Of a stretch of 64,000 nt of DNA, positions 43,246-54,476 are shown in pieces. The first letter of the stretch is position 1, and each line of letters opens with the position of its first letter. The notes beneath the pieces were generated by a model that did no database searches, was not told the origin of the DNA, and worked only from the letters and a program-made list of their open reading frames with translations. Source of the stretch: Herpomyces periplanetae (lineage: Eukaryota; Ascomycota; Laboulbeniomycetes; Herpomycetales; Herpomycetaceae); the NCBI GenBank assembly GCA_009733715.1, contig WMKJ01000006.1, positions 124,001 to 188,000 of the forward strand, written 5' to 3'. Both the position numbers and the translations under genes were made by a program.

Positions 43246-45506
43246 TTACATGGATTGAATGGCGCCTTGTGCAAGGATGTCACGTTTATCTTTTCTAGTG
43301 CCTTTGCGTTGATTTGTTGGTCCTTTGCGTTTCGACGCTTTACTTGATTTGGCGTCATGATTATAAGTACTCCGATCGCGTAAACGTACCCAACGTTCTT
43401 TATCTGGTGTAAAATTCTTTATAAACTCTTTCGGTAATCTCCGATTAGATATTTGGCGGTCAGTATGCTTATCATAAGTCTTCGTACCCTTTAACCCTGC
43501 ATTCGTCCGTTTATGTATGGATGTGTCGTTACGAAGAAAATTTTCTTCGGCATCTCCTTTTGTAAACATGATATTACGATGGGAAGCTAACGGCGGAATA
43601 CCTAACTCTTCTAATGCTTCCACATCAACTAACTGGGAAAATTTTACCCCATCACACGTTTGAAATTTCGCGTTCATTGGTAGCCCGAATTCCGACACAT
43701 CATCACATTTTCGACTATTAATACCTCCCACATAATCGCAAAATGCTTCAGTGTTTACACTCAACTGGTCTGTTCTATTACCCAGCTCTACAAGGATATC
43801 CCGAACAATTAACAAATCTTTTCCCCGCCATGTTTTCAAGAAGCTTATCGCCGCTTCGGTGAGCAAGCGTGTAGAACATCGCTGTAGCCCTAATCTTCCA
43901 CGATTATGCCAGAAATTAACGTATAGCTTTAGCTCTCGTGCAGCTCTTCGTTCCATGCCTATATGACGATAAAAGTCAACGGCAAGTCCTGATAATCCTG
44001 AGCAAAACCGGATTTCAAGTCGATCAACATTATGGGGTAAAATTTTGTCATAATTTTCAACGTTGTAAAGTAGGTCTTGAAGGTGTTGCCGTGCGGACTC
44101 GGGTGAATTTCTTTGCAAGAGAAACTGAATTAAGAGTAAATTTAACGCTATATCAGTTGGCCGTTGATGTACAATTTTTTTCAGATAGTTAAGAGAAGTT
44201 CTGTACGATAGGCCTCTTTTTAAAATATGTGCCGCTGCATTAATTGTTGAAGTTGCGTTTACCAATGGGTCAATACTTAGGGGTGGATGTTGTGATAAAA
44301 ATTTGCTGGAACTGCGCAATACTCCGGAATACTTGCCAGCTTCCAAACTTGACACATAACAGTTATACTGCAGTAAAAGGTTCTGATAGTGAAATGGCGC
44401 TTTGTCTTGAGGAAGTTTCATGATATCATTATACCTTAAAAATTGGGAAACAGGATTTACCTGGACCTTCGCTTCTGCCACATAGCGGTTAACCTGTGCA
44501 ATTTGATGAACGGTCTGGTGAGATTTATCACAAATTTTATCAAGGGAAGAAACTGCAGAAGATATGTTAGTTGATACATCATTCAATGAATTGGCACCTG
44601 GGACTAGTTCACAGTAGAGGTTTTGAGCACGAATTTGATAGAGTTCATGGGATTTTTCCGTTGCTGAAAGATAATTAGACGAAGAACATAATTCTTCAAG
44701 GTTCATATCGTTAGCATACATAAGAGGGCTAAGCATTAGAAAGGATTAGATGGCTTACCATCAGATTGCATCAAGGAAGTTTTGGCTTGATGATAATCAC
44801 CCTTGGACAAATACCAACAAGCGTAGTTGTAAGCTAATTCATGAGACAGGTTATCTAAATCGATAAAATCATCTTTTAAATCCATAAAATCCTGAGTACC
44901 GTTTAGCAGTAATTGAGCTTTAACAGCAGCAATGTTAACAAGAGTATCTTTTCGCTGATTGGACGATAAATTGGCAATGGGGTTGAACAAAAGGGAGGTA
45001 TACGTATGCAGAGCATCACTAAACTTTTCAAGACGATAGAAAGTTTGTGCTAAAACGTGTGTAATGCACGGAGAAGTATAAACTTGTTGAATTGTATTCT
45101 TAGCAAAGTCATGGGCAGATGTAAGTTGACCGGATTTATAGTAAGCGTAGGCTAGAGCAGAAGCCAGTGAAGACTTAACTGAAAGACTGGAATTTTGTAA
45201 CCAAGATTGGCTTGTCAGTTTAGGAAGTAAAGGAACCAGAATATTAAGGGCAGGCTGAATTTGATCCGTGCGTATGAGAGCAACTCCTTGAATAATTTTG
45301 ATGGAATCGGCCAGAAGGGAATCTGAATATTCAATTAAGTCCCTGTTTGAAGTTTGAGATGATGAAGTTGAAATATTTTGAGGAGGGAGAAATTGTGAAT
45401 TAAGGTCCGCACAAAGTGATAAAATTTCATGATCATCAATCTGTCCTGATTTAGCAAATTCACGCAATAAGTTTAATACACTGTTCCAAGATGTTGGCGG
45501 GGCCAT
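43246..45506 (-). CDS. SRP72: Signal recognition particle subunit SRP72
   Basis: TPR-repeat core subunit of the SRP, which targets nascent secretory proteins to the ER and binds SRP68 and 7SL RNA. Two exons on the minus strand, 44759-45506 and 43246-44693, give 731 aa. Start MAPPTSWNSVLNLLREFAKSG at 45506. TPR-like helices run through both exons, for example LAYAYYKSGQLTSAHDFAKN. The C-terminus has the family's RNA-binding block RLPKEFIKNFTPDKERWVRL followed by RDRSTYN and a Lys-rich tail. The 65-nt intron uses GTAAGC, a GCTAAC branch site and a GAAG acceptor. The nearer AG at 44729 would break the frame. Two CACGTG boxes lie 80-100 bp upstream, shared with PRO3. Confidence 0.92.
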
Positions 45507-45954
45507 AATTTTGGAATAAATTCGTACGTGATTGATTGAAGAGATGCTACATAAAACAAATTTATCCAAAAATCGTCAAACATCACATCACGTGAACACC
45601 CACGTGACCCACTATAATTACGTAAGGACCGGAAGATGGGATATTTCGGGCCGACTATTTACCCGGGTATAAAAGGCGAAGAGGGAAATTTGGCGATTTT
45701 AACTTGTAAATTTAACTTTTTAACGCGCAATTCATAAAATTTTATAGTTCAAGGGAAGATTTCACGGGGAGGATTTTAACGTGGTTAATGGGAATATTTA
45801 TTGTGTAATAGTACACGAACATATATTTATTCACACGCAAATTTATTCGGTTGGCCAAATCGTGGTAATTTATCTTAATAAAGTTCTACAGATTCAGCTC
45901 TATCGAAAAGTTACGCCCGCCAATTAACTGGTATTAACAAAATAACTAATTAAA
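45507..45954. other. Divergent promoter of SRP72 and PRO3
   Basis: 448 bp with two CACGTG boxes (45589-45594 and 45601-45606) 6 bp apart, close to the SRP72 start. Confidence 0.6.
45589..45606. promoter_or_regulatory. Paired CACGTG boxes
   Basis: CACGTGAACACCCACGTG: two CACGTG palindromes separated by 6 bp, 83 bp before the SRP72 start codon. CACGTG is the target of bHLH factors such as Cbf1. Confidence 0.65.
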
Positions 45955-47136
45955 ATGACAACTTCCAGCTATGGATCATCGAATTCAACGTTGGCAATTG
46001 TAGGCTGTGGTAAATGATTTTACATTTCCCTACTCACTCTTGAATACCTACCTGGTTACGTTAACTCTACCTTGAATTCAGGAACTTTGGGTACGGCTAT
46101 ACTAGAAGGGATTCTAGATTCACTTACCCTTGCCAAAATTTCTAATAAAGCTGGTAGCTTTTCGGATACACATGGAAATTCAACTCCAACACGATCAGAT
46201 GGATCTAATTTTCCGTTTACGCGATTCATAGCCTACGTTACTCGTCACCAATCGGCAAATCGCATACAAGCTGCCCTGGCACGGTTCACAGGAGAAAAGG
46301 CTGTTTCTTGTAGTACGCCCAATCCATATCAACGTTTAATATTAACACTTACTACGACATCACCACCTTGTGTCGTCTCCATAGTCGTGAACGACTTATC
46401 GTACGTTATCAATGATGCTGATACGATTATCTTAGCGTGTAAACCCAACATTTTACATCGTCTAGCCGAAACACCCGTCGCTCGTTCTAAATTGAAGAAA
46501 TCTTTATCATCAACACCCTCCTCATACTCACATTATCCCGATTACCCCTTTGCGAGTCTTTTTCATGAAAAATTGGTGATAAGTTTACTTGCTAGTACAT
46601 CATTGAGTCAATTGCGCAAATGTTTTTTGGATAATACTTTTAACAATCCAAATGATGTTGCAATTATACGAGCTTTGCCAAACACAGCTTGTCGCGTTCG
46701 CCAGTCCATGACTCTTTTGGCATATGATGATACCGATGGATTTACCCAGCTGCAACATTGTAACATCGCTACTACGATATTTCGCCTTGTCGGGCAGGTC
46801 ACCACGTTACCCGAAAAATTAATGCCAGCTGGAACGGCTCTTTCATCATCAGGTCCTGCATTTTGCGCTCTTTGGGCTGAAGCGTTAATTGATGGTGCAC
46901 TTGCACAAGGTTTACCTCGGGATGTTGCAACTCAATTGGCCATTCAAACTATGCAAGGCGTCGTAAGCTTAATGCGTGAAACTGATACTCATCCTGCGAT
47001 AATACGGAATCAAGTATGTACTCCGGCTGGGTGTACCGTTGTAGGATTAGCAGCACTCGAAGACGCTGCCGTTCGAGCTGCTGTTGCACGCGCTTTGCGT
47101 GATACGACAAAATTCTTGCTGGATTCTGCTAAATAG
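45955..47136 (+). CDS. PRO3: Pyrroline-5-carboxylate reductase
   Basis: Final step of proline synthesis, NAD(P)H reduction of P5C. Two exons, 45955-46009 and 46082-47136, give 369 aa. The intron falls inside the dinucleotide-binding loop and restores LAIVGCGTLGTAILEGIL. The C-terminal dimer domain is clear: MPAGTALSSSGPAFCALWAE, then GLPRDVATQLAIQTMQGVVS, and the substrate segment VCTPAGCTVVGLAALED. The protein is about 80 residues longer than yeast Pro3, owing to insertions near residues 28-60 and 145-185. Otherwise the motifs are intact. Confidence 0.94.
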
Positions 47137-47367
47137 GCTCGTCATAAGCTAGTGTATGCGCATTAACTTTACTTCCCAAGTTCATTCTCACTTAACTCCC
47201 TCGTTTAACCATCATCATCTTTGAATACCAGTTTCGACAACTAGTAGTATATTAGTCGTGTACTCCAATCATGAATTGTCTTCGTAGGATGATTAATTAC
47301 TTGTACCATAATCATTATTCCCGTGCGCCGCTAAATACACTTCATACAGCTAGAAAATTTGTTGACG

Positions 47368-49612
47368 TTATTTATCACCTGTATATCCTTTATTTAAAAA
47401 CCAGTAAAGCCATCCATCTTCCACGCCTGATCGTGTGAATCCGTTACCCGCCCCTCCATCAACGTGGGCGAAAAAGTTTAAAAAGGTTTTTTCCCGTTCA
47501 TTTTCCGTAAAAATTTGACTGTAAATTTCCCGAATCGCAAATTCTCGCATCTTACCCGAGCAATCTGTGAAATCAATGGCATCAGGAAAATCTTTCGTTA
47601 TTCCAATGGCATGTTGAGGCTTAAGTCTTCGTTTGTTGTAACTATCAAATACTGGACGTAGTAACAATAAACCTAGAGCCGGCGCTTTTGGAATAGTAAA
47701 TATTCTTAATTGTGCACCACGTATGCATCCTGTAGCCATTTTTGAAGTAGCCTCTACACTTGGATTCTCACAATTAGGAAGTACAGTTGACTTTTCCAAT
47801 GAAGTGGATAAACTACCGTCGCATATCGCTGTGATGGGATCAATTCTTTCAGGAGGCCCGAAGGAAGCATTGATTATACGCTTAAAATCAACGCCCATCC
47901 GAACGATTTGTGCCGTCATAAAAACCATTTTTCGAATTTGATGCATCATAAAACTTTGTCCATGAATTTGTAAAGATATCCACTCCGTACCATCCTTCGA
48001 CACTCCAGTTTCATCAAAGTTGTCTAGTTTTTCTTCGCAGTGTGTAGTAGAAGTTACGTTTGACGGGTCAGATGCGTTAGCAGACGTTGTTTCAACTTCA
48101 TCGCCTTTTGTGGACCACGCATATTGACGTAAAACTCGAAAGGATTTAATATGTCGTTTAGCCGATGAGTTATCAAATTTCTTGCGAACCGTGTAATTGT
48201 GAAATCCATGCGTCCCGACAAACTGATCCAGTACACTTTGTATATACGATATTCGTTCATCAGATATTCGGTATGCGCATTGAGCTTTATAAACAGCTTC
48301 TCGAATTAGACGGATCGCTGCGTTAACTTTTGCATTTGCGTTTTGGTCCACTCCTTGATTGGCAAGTTGCGAGTGACGCTCTGAAATTGGATTGCTGCCC
48401 AACCCATCAATCCCCATGACATTACCATTATTGTTAGTGTCAGAATCTTCACCCTCGGAAGAATATTGATCTAAAGATTCGTTGCCGTTTAACACCGAAT
48501 TACAACCATTACTATGGGTATTATTCGAACCCTTTTCGTAATTGAGAATGTTCATTACAGATTCATAAGTCGTACTGTCCAGAGTTGATAGGACTGGGTC
48601 AATTTCCCGTTGCTCAACTTGCACCCAAAAGTCCCAAAGGTCAGCCAACCTTTCACGATGACGTTGTTTCGCTGCTACATCATTGATGAGTGTTTGTTGT
48701 ATTAGACGGCCTACAACAGAGTTCGGTTTAGGAGGTAAAAAGCAGTACGATGGGATTAAATATTCGTACCAACGCGAATCACATGCTTGATAAGCGCTGA
48801 AGCCACCCAGGGTGCGCATGACATGCCAAACACGTATTTGCTTGGGTAAATGTGAATTTATTTTTTCGACAATGTCGGGATCCTCAAGTATCAATTTAAG
48901 TGAAACAACATTGCCGACTGCGTGAACCCCTTTGTCTGTACGAGCACATCGCACCAGGGAGGATTTTTTTGGATCGTTCGCATTGGCCTTGGAAATAGCT
49001 CCAGCTGAAACGAAAGCTGCAAATAAATCGCCTTCGATAGTACGTTGGTCAGGCATGATCTGTAATCCTTTGTAGCCATGTCCAGAGTATCCAAAAAGTA
49101 CAGCAACTTTACGCTTTGGTCTCCGACATTCGGCAGCTATTTCTTCATTACTGAATTGTGGGATTCCCGCGTACTGTACGGGGGTTTTAACATTTTCTGC
49201 ATCAACCGTTTGGACGCGCTCTTTCTGCGCTAATCGGATACGTTCTCGTTTATCTACATTGAGTCGACTAACATAGATGAGTATTGAATCTTTGAGTAGG
49301 GGGAAATTTAAGGTAAAAGTGATGTCCTCAGTTGGGAAATGGTTTAACGATTAAAAGGAATGGAAAGTCTCACAAATATTCAGATCGTCCGAGGTCTTTA
49401 CGCATGTTTGGAACGCATACAGTCGTTGATTGCGCAGGAATATTATTCGTGATTGTACACTGCACTTTCGCATCATGTTGGTCGCCGGGATCATCGGCTC
49501 CCGAAGGGCTGCAAGCGACATTATCGTCATCGATAGACGTGTCGTTAGTACTACTAAACTTTCGCTTTCCGTTTAATTCATGACATCTATCGTGATTATC
49601 AGATTCTATCAT
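47368..49612 (-). CDS. PUS1: tRNA pseudouridine synthase 1 (TruA family)
   Basis: Nuclear enzyme modifying uridines at several tRNA positions and in U2/other RNAs. Two exons on the minus strand. Exon 1 is 49374-49612 (MIESDNHDRCHELNGKRK..., acidic and low in complexity). Exon 2 is 47368-49267. They give 712 aa. The core starts KRKVAVLFGYSGHGYKGLQI. The catalytic Asp is in RCARTDKGVHAVGN near residue 192. GTHGFHNYTVRKKFDNSSAK, FMMHQIRKMVFMTAQIVRMG and LLLLRPVFDSYN follow. A Asn/Asp-rich insertion of about 100 residues sits mid-core. The exon 1/exon 2 junction (GTGAGA donor, GTTAG acceptor) is inferred from frame and could differ. The rest is firm. Confidence 0.92.
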
Positions 49613-50081
49613 TTCGCATTGTGCACTGCAGATGCACGTAGAGAAGAAAACGCGAGTAAAATTTGGCCAAATCAACACTAGACGAGGCACGTTACTGGAA
49701 ATATTTCAACGCGCAGTAGAAGTCTGATTAAATATTGCCAACTAATTAAGATGGACAATATAAATTAATAGTAAGAAGAGATGCGATGCGATAAGGTGCG
49801 AAAGTGTAGTTTGTAATGCAAAATTTCATCGCATTTCAAGCATAGACTCTTTTGATTATGTAACGACGAGGAAAATTTTGGAGAAAAAAGGGTTTTGAAT
49901 AACAAGAAAGAGAAAATGAAGGATAAGGAATGCAAGGGAAGGAAAGTTAAGCATGATGATCATCGCCATTGAGAGAAGTGGGTGTACTAATGGGGTAAAA
50001 GGAGAAATTTACTCTTCCCAACATTTATAATTACAACCTTACCAAGCCAGACATAGAGGAAGGAAAATTTATCGCATTTTG
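49613..50081. other. PUS1 promoter / CWC21 3' region
   Basis: 469 bp between PUS1 and the end of CWC21, both on the minus strand. Purine-rich on the plus strand near 49770-49990. No gene or motif recognised. Confidence 0.5.
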
Positions 50082-50687
50082 TCAGAGCGAGTCCTTGGGA
50101 TTCCCATTGGGTTCATCAGTTAAACCAAAGGCATCACGCATACGCTGACATTCGCGCTGCTTAATGTGTACTAAATTATGTCTTTTTGATAGGTTTAGAT
50201 CTCGATCCCCCGGTTTTTTATCGGAATCGACGGGGAGTGATTTAGCGGCTTCGGATTCAAGTTTTGCACGTAGTGCATTACATCTTTCTTCAATAGCTGC
50301 ATCACTCAATTCTCTAATTGATAGCAACAGTCAATTTTATCATGTTTGAAATGGCTTACTGCATCAGTATAAAAATATCAAGGTTGAGGGTAGACATGTC
50401 AATATCATGATAAGCTAAATATATACGTACCCATCATCTTCAAGCTGTACTTGAAGTTCGAAAACCTTATTCTCCAACTTTCTTCGACGTTCATGCTCAG
50501 CAATTTCAGGATCTATTTCCTTGTAGATACTCTTGCGAGCAACCACATTATCATCATTATACAAGTCATTTTGCCCACCGTAGATGTCAAGTTTTCGATC
50601 GGGATAACGTAAATGAGAAAGATTTCGTTGAACATAACCAGAAGTTCCACTTCCGCGAGGAGTAGGTAATCCCACGTTAGATGACAT
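50082..50687 (-). CDS. CWC21: Pre-mRNA splicing factor CWC21 (SRRM2-like N-terminus)
   Basis: Small spliceosome component that contacts Prp8 and Snu114 at the catalytic stage. Two exons on the minus strand, 50431-50687 and 50082-50313, give 162 aa. It begins MSSNVGLPTPRGSGTSGYVQ followed by RNLSHLR, the family hallmark. The cwf21 domain follows: DPEIAEHERRRKLENKVFEL, then the junction EDDG|ELSDAAIEERCNALRAKL. The C-terminus keeps a short helix, KQRECQRMRDAFGL. The length matches fungal Cwc21. The intron runs from GTACGT to TTAG in phase 2. Confidence 0.95.
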
Positions 50688-50796
50688 TGTTATTTTAACA
50701 ATTCCGAGGCTAAAGATGCAAGTGAAAAGGATATAATCCTGTGATAAAGCTCATTTCGCGTCAACACGAAACGAAATTTTGTCGTCAAACGCGCCG

Positions 50797-50964
50797 ATGC
50801 ACTGCCACAATCATCACGTGCCACTGGTTATGAAGAATAGGAGCTTATGTAATACTATGTGGCGCAGCATGTTAATTGACGCGGCGGCAAAATTTTGGGA
50901 TTGCGAAAAGGTAGAAGGATTTTGGGAGGACGGAAAGAAAAAGTACAACGAAATGATAATTTAA
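50797..50964 (+). CDS. Putative 55-aa protein between CWC21 and HUS1, unrecognised
   Basis: ATG frame with TAA at 50962-50964. It reads MHCHNHHVPLVMKN at the start and DAAAKFWDCEKVEGFWEDGK near the end. Composition is protein-like (aromatic and charged), with four cysteines, which recalls small twin-Cys mitochondrial proteins, but the CX9C spacing is not met. It is on the opposite strand to both neighbours, and a CACGTG box lies within it. May be real or chance. Confidence 0.35.
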   Translation: MHCHNHHVPLVMKNRSLCNTMWRSMLIDAAAKFWDCEKVEGFWEDGKKKYNEMII

Positions 50965-50975
50965 ATGCATTGGAA

Positions 50976-52300
50976 TCAAGGGTAGTAAGTCAATTGATGG
51001 GAATAGATGACAAAGGAATAAAATTGCATGGGTGTGATTGAAAGTTGATATCTTACCGTTAAAACAGAATCATCACGACCGGCTAACTCATCGTAGGGCA
51101 GATAAACGTAGAGAACAAGTGCATGTTCGTGACAGAAGCCTATACGTTAATGAGCAGATGATTTAGGAGATGTGTATGAATATAGTTTAATATACTAACA
51201 CGCAATAACTCGACCACCGAGCCGACCAACGCTCATAACTTTACTCCAGTCTCGACCGTCAATGGTAACAGTAGCCCATCCTTGACTCTCTAAACCCTGA
51301 GAATCACCCAATAATTTCATACGAGTACTCGGATGCTGGGCTAATGCTTCTTCCCCACCGTCAATCGCAGAAGGATCTAACTCTGGATTAACAAGACCTG
51401 TCCATACGCTTTGGATTTCCACAGCATCAGATTGTGCGCGTAATCGTAGACATCCGTGCATGTTGGCGGCAAGCTCAAGACGATAATGAGATGATATGGA
51501 TGTGCAAACTTTAGCAGTGGCAGTATTAGCACTAACGGAAGAATTCATTCCACTAGCTAATCGGGTAAAACGATCAGAAACAGCCTTAAGCTGGGCTAAT
51601 GAGGGTAGGATAATATGCACATCAGGATCGGGGCATCTAGGCTCGTGTAGACCTATTACAGCACTGGGTGCTAATACACGTACAGGTACATCCTGAGTTA
51701 TAGTAGTTTCACTGGTAGTGGTAACTTTTAAATCTACTGTATCAGTTGAATCAACATCAAAGGTAGTAGGAGGATCAACATTACGATGTAAAGTTGGAGC
51801 ATCGAAGATATCTTCAGCAGCGCGTACGGCAGCGGAAGTTGATAAAGCGGATATGCCACTTTTAGATATGATTGTATTTCGATGAATGGATAAAGAGAGT
51901 AAGGGGCGCTCGAATTTTTTGGTTAACCGAATTGAAACGGTATGGGCAGGTAAAGCCGAACGGATAGCCTTGACAAACGGAGCGAGAGGAACTTCCAAGT
52001 TAATAGCATTATCAGCGTTGGATTGCACCATGTAATCGTCACCGAATATTGAATCTATGGCTACAACAGCCCAAACTTGAGTTCCTTGCTCAGGCATGAT
52101 AGTGAAGCGTACGTTATCCTCGCCCAAGCGAATCCAGGCGATGGGACCTAGAGAAGCTAACGATGAAACCAATTCTTTCACCGGGTGGATAAGGTTAACG
52201 TGCACACTTACAAACTGACACACAAGGGTTAACATGGATGGACAAAGTTTAACGTACTATTTAGCATGGAAACGTTAGAAATTTGAGATCTGAAGCGCAT
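50976..52300 (-). CDS. HUS1: DNA damage checkpoint clamp subunit HUS1
   Basis: Subunit of the Rad9-Rad1-Hus1 (9-1-1) PCNA-like clamp, loaded at damage sites to activate ATR/Mec1 signalling. Three exons on the minus strand, 52258-52300, 51200-52174 and 50976-51139, give 393 aa. It begins MRFRSQISNVSMLNKLVSSL across the first junction, matching fission yeast Hus1 (MRFKTRISNLYTLTRL). Then come DYMVQSNADNAINLEVPLAP and LTKKFERPLLSLSIHRN. The second junction restores RVIACFCHEHALVLYVYLP. The last residues after VLTV are read straight through because no acceptor follows; the true C-terminus is slightly uncertain. A Ser/Thr-rich insertion of about 70 residues lies in the middle. Confidence 0.93.
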
Positions 52301-52492
52301 TTTCTCCAAAAGGGTATTTTCATATACTTTGGGAATGATTGATAAAAGAGTTGGTGCGTGTGAATAAAGTTGACATTCGAGAGATTTTCCTTTTTGCGTA
52401 ATATGTCGGAAGAAGAGGAGAATATCCGGTTTGGTAGGGAATAATACACAAACTATGATACAGATACTAAGCGACAAGAGTTAGGAAGTGAA

Positions 52493-53917
52493 ATGGAAAA
52501 GTTAACGAGAATCAAGCGGAAGAGTGGTGATACTGGCAAGTCTGACAAAAGTCTAGGACGACACGGTACAAGTCGTGTTAGTGAAAGGGAGGAATTAAGG
52601 GAAAGTGTGGGAAAGATGAAACGGAGATTTGAAGATGTAGGCGTAAGCTCATGGCTTTGCGCAGCATTGCGCCGCATGGAAATTCAGCAACCGACGGCAA
52701 TTCAAGCAGCATGTATACCTGAGATATTAATGGGAAAAAATTGTGTAGGCGGATCACGAACAGGATCGGGCAAAACGTTAACGTTTGCGGTACCCGTGCT
52801 ACAAAAATGGTCGGAAGATCCGCACGTTATATTTTGCGTGGTATTAACGCCAGCGCGCGAGTTAGCTGCACAAATTTACGAACAGTTTTTAGCGGTGGCA
52901 TCAGGACAAGATGTTAGAATTTGCTTGATAACGGGTGGAGGAGATTTGCGGGATCAAGGGTTAGAATTATCACGTCAACCGCACATTGTCGTAGCTACAC
53001 CGGGACGATTAGCGGAACATGTGGATAATTCAACGGGGAATGATACTTTGCTGGCGGGATTACGACGAGTTCACTTTCTTGTACTGGATGAAGCGGATCG
53101 TTTACTGGCACCGACAAAATCGGGTAGTTTGTTGAGTGATGTTAATACATGCTTAAATGCATTACCCGGAGCGGATCAAAGGCAAACGTTACTCTTTACC
53201 GCAACGTTAACAAATTCTATACGGGATTTGGCTACATCATCTGCTCCTACGAATAAAGCATCACGACCTACATACGTGTACGATCCGGATGGTCATGATA
53301 AAGTGTTACCGGATAGTCTTGAGCAATATTATCAACTTGTAACGATAACACATCGAGAATGTTACTTACATGTACTATTGAGTACACCTATTAACGTTAA
53401 TAGATCAGTTATCGTTTTCTGTAATCGAACACGAACGGCAACGTTACTGGAGCATATATTGCGGACGTTAAATTATCGTGTGACAGCACTACATTCAGGC
53501 TTACGACAGAAGCAAAGATTGGACAATTTGGTACACTTTCGGGCAGGACGAGCTCGAGTACTTATAGCAACAGATGTAGCAGCACGAGGGTTGGATATAC
53601 CAAATGTTGAAATGGTATTGAATTATGATGTACCTAGAGATCCACACGATTATATTCATCGAGTCGGTAGGACGGCTCGCGCTGGTAGAATTGGACAAAG
53701 TGTCACATTGGTTGGACAACGGGATGTTGATTTAATATTTGCTATTGAGCAAAGAGTTAAAAGAAAGTTAACTGAGTATAGGGAGGACCGGGTTAATATT
53801 GATGATGAAGTTATACAACGGGCACTTAAACCGGTGACGACAGCTAAAAGGGAAGTTTTGTTGAATATAGAGCAAGGTTTTGACGTTACGGGAAGACGAA
53901 AACGAATGGTACGATGA
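52493..53917 (+). CDS. DBP8: ATP-dependent RNA helicase DBP8 (DDX49)
   Basis: Nucleolar DEAD-box helicase acting in 18S rRNA/40S subunit maturation with Esf2. Single exon, 474 aa. Q motif region RRMEIQQPTAIQAACIPEIL, Walker A GSRTGSGKT (near 88), TPARELAAQ, ATPGRLAEHV, VLDEADRLL (near 200), SAT-equivalent FTATLT, IVFCNRTRTATLLE, and HRVGRTARAGRIGQ (near 391). The opening VGVSSWLCAALRRM and GKNCVGGSRTGSGKTLTFAV fit the DBP8 branch better than other DEAD proteins. It is divergent from HUS1 with 192 bp between starts. Confidence 0.95.
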   Translation: MEKLTRIKRKSGDTGKSDKSLGRHGTSRVSEREELRESVGKMKRRFEDVGVSSWLCAALRRMEIQQPTAIQAACIPEILMGKNCVGGSRTGSGKTLTFAVPVLQKWSEDPHVIFCVVLTPARELAAQIYEQFLAVASGQDVRICLITGGGDLRDQGLELSRQPHIVVATPGRLAEHVDNSTGNDTLLAGLRRVHFLVLDEADRLLAPTKSGSLLSDVNTCLNALPGADQRQTLLFTATLTNSIRDLATSSAPTNKASRPTYVYDPDGHDKVLPDSLEQYYQLVTITHRECYLHVLLSTPINVNRSVIVFCNRTRTATLLEHILRTLNYRVTALHSGLRQKQRLDNLVHFRAGRARVLIATDVAARGLDIPNVEMVLNYDVPRDPHDYIHRVGRTARAGRIGQSVTLVGQRDVDLIFAIEQRVKRKLTEYREDRVNIDDEVIQRALKPVTTAKREVLLNIEQGFDVTGRRKRMVR

Positions 53918-54476
53918 AGATGAGTTTGTTAATGGAATGAAAATGAGGTGAAAGTAAATTATGTAGTATAGTATAGGCGGCGGCGGAGGCAATATCTACA
54001 TATACGCTAGACAATTACAAAATCGGGGGCTTAGTAGCTACAAAGATTAGTATAGGGAGGGAATAATAACGAAAATTGGCCAGATTCAAGGGCAAAACAG
54101 TAGAACTAGGGTGAACGGGAATTGTGTACGCATAATACGTACACGGCAGCATAGATGATGAAATGCCATGAAAGCGAATCAACGATCGGCAAAAAAGAGA
54201 CAGCATAATGAAAGACTTTGATCATGGAAAAGGTCAATAAAAGAGTTGGTTAATCGAGCCAATGATATAATTAATATTAGTTCAATAAGATCCGAAGAAG
54301 ATTTTTACCATAGGCCAGAATTTGCCGAAGGCGAGGGTATGAGTGTTTTTCCAAACACTCGTCAAGACCAGGTGGCAGAATATATCATGACTATCTAGAT
54401 AATTTAAAAATAGCAGACAAGAAAAGGTTGCACAGACGTAGAAGGGAAAAGAGGAAAACATCAGGGTTACTGGAGA
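53918..54476. other. Convergent gap DBP8-KEX1
   Basis: 559 bp of 3' flank shared by the two convergent genes, purine-rich on the plus strand. A palindromic stretch near 54337-54362 (GTGTTTTTCCAAACAC) could form a hairpin. No gene recognised. Confidence 0.5.
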
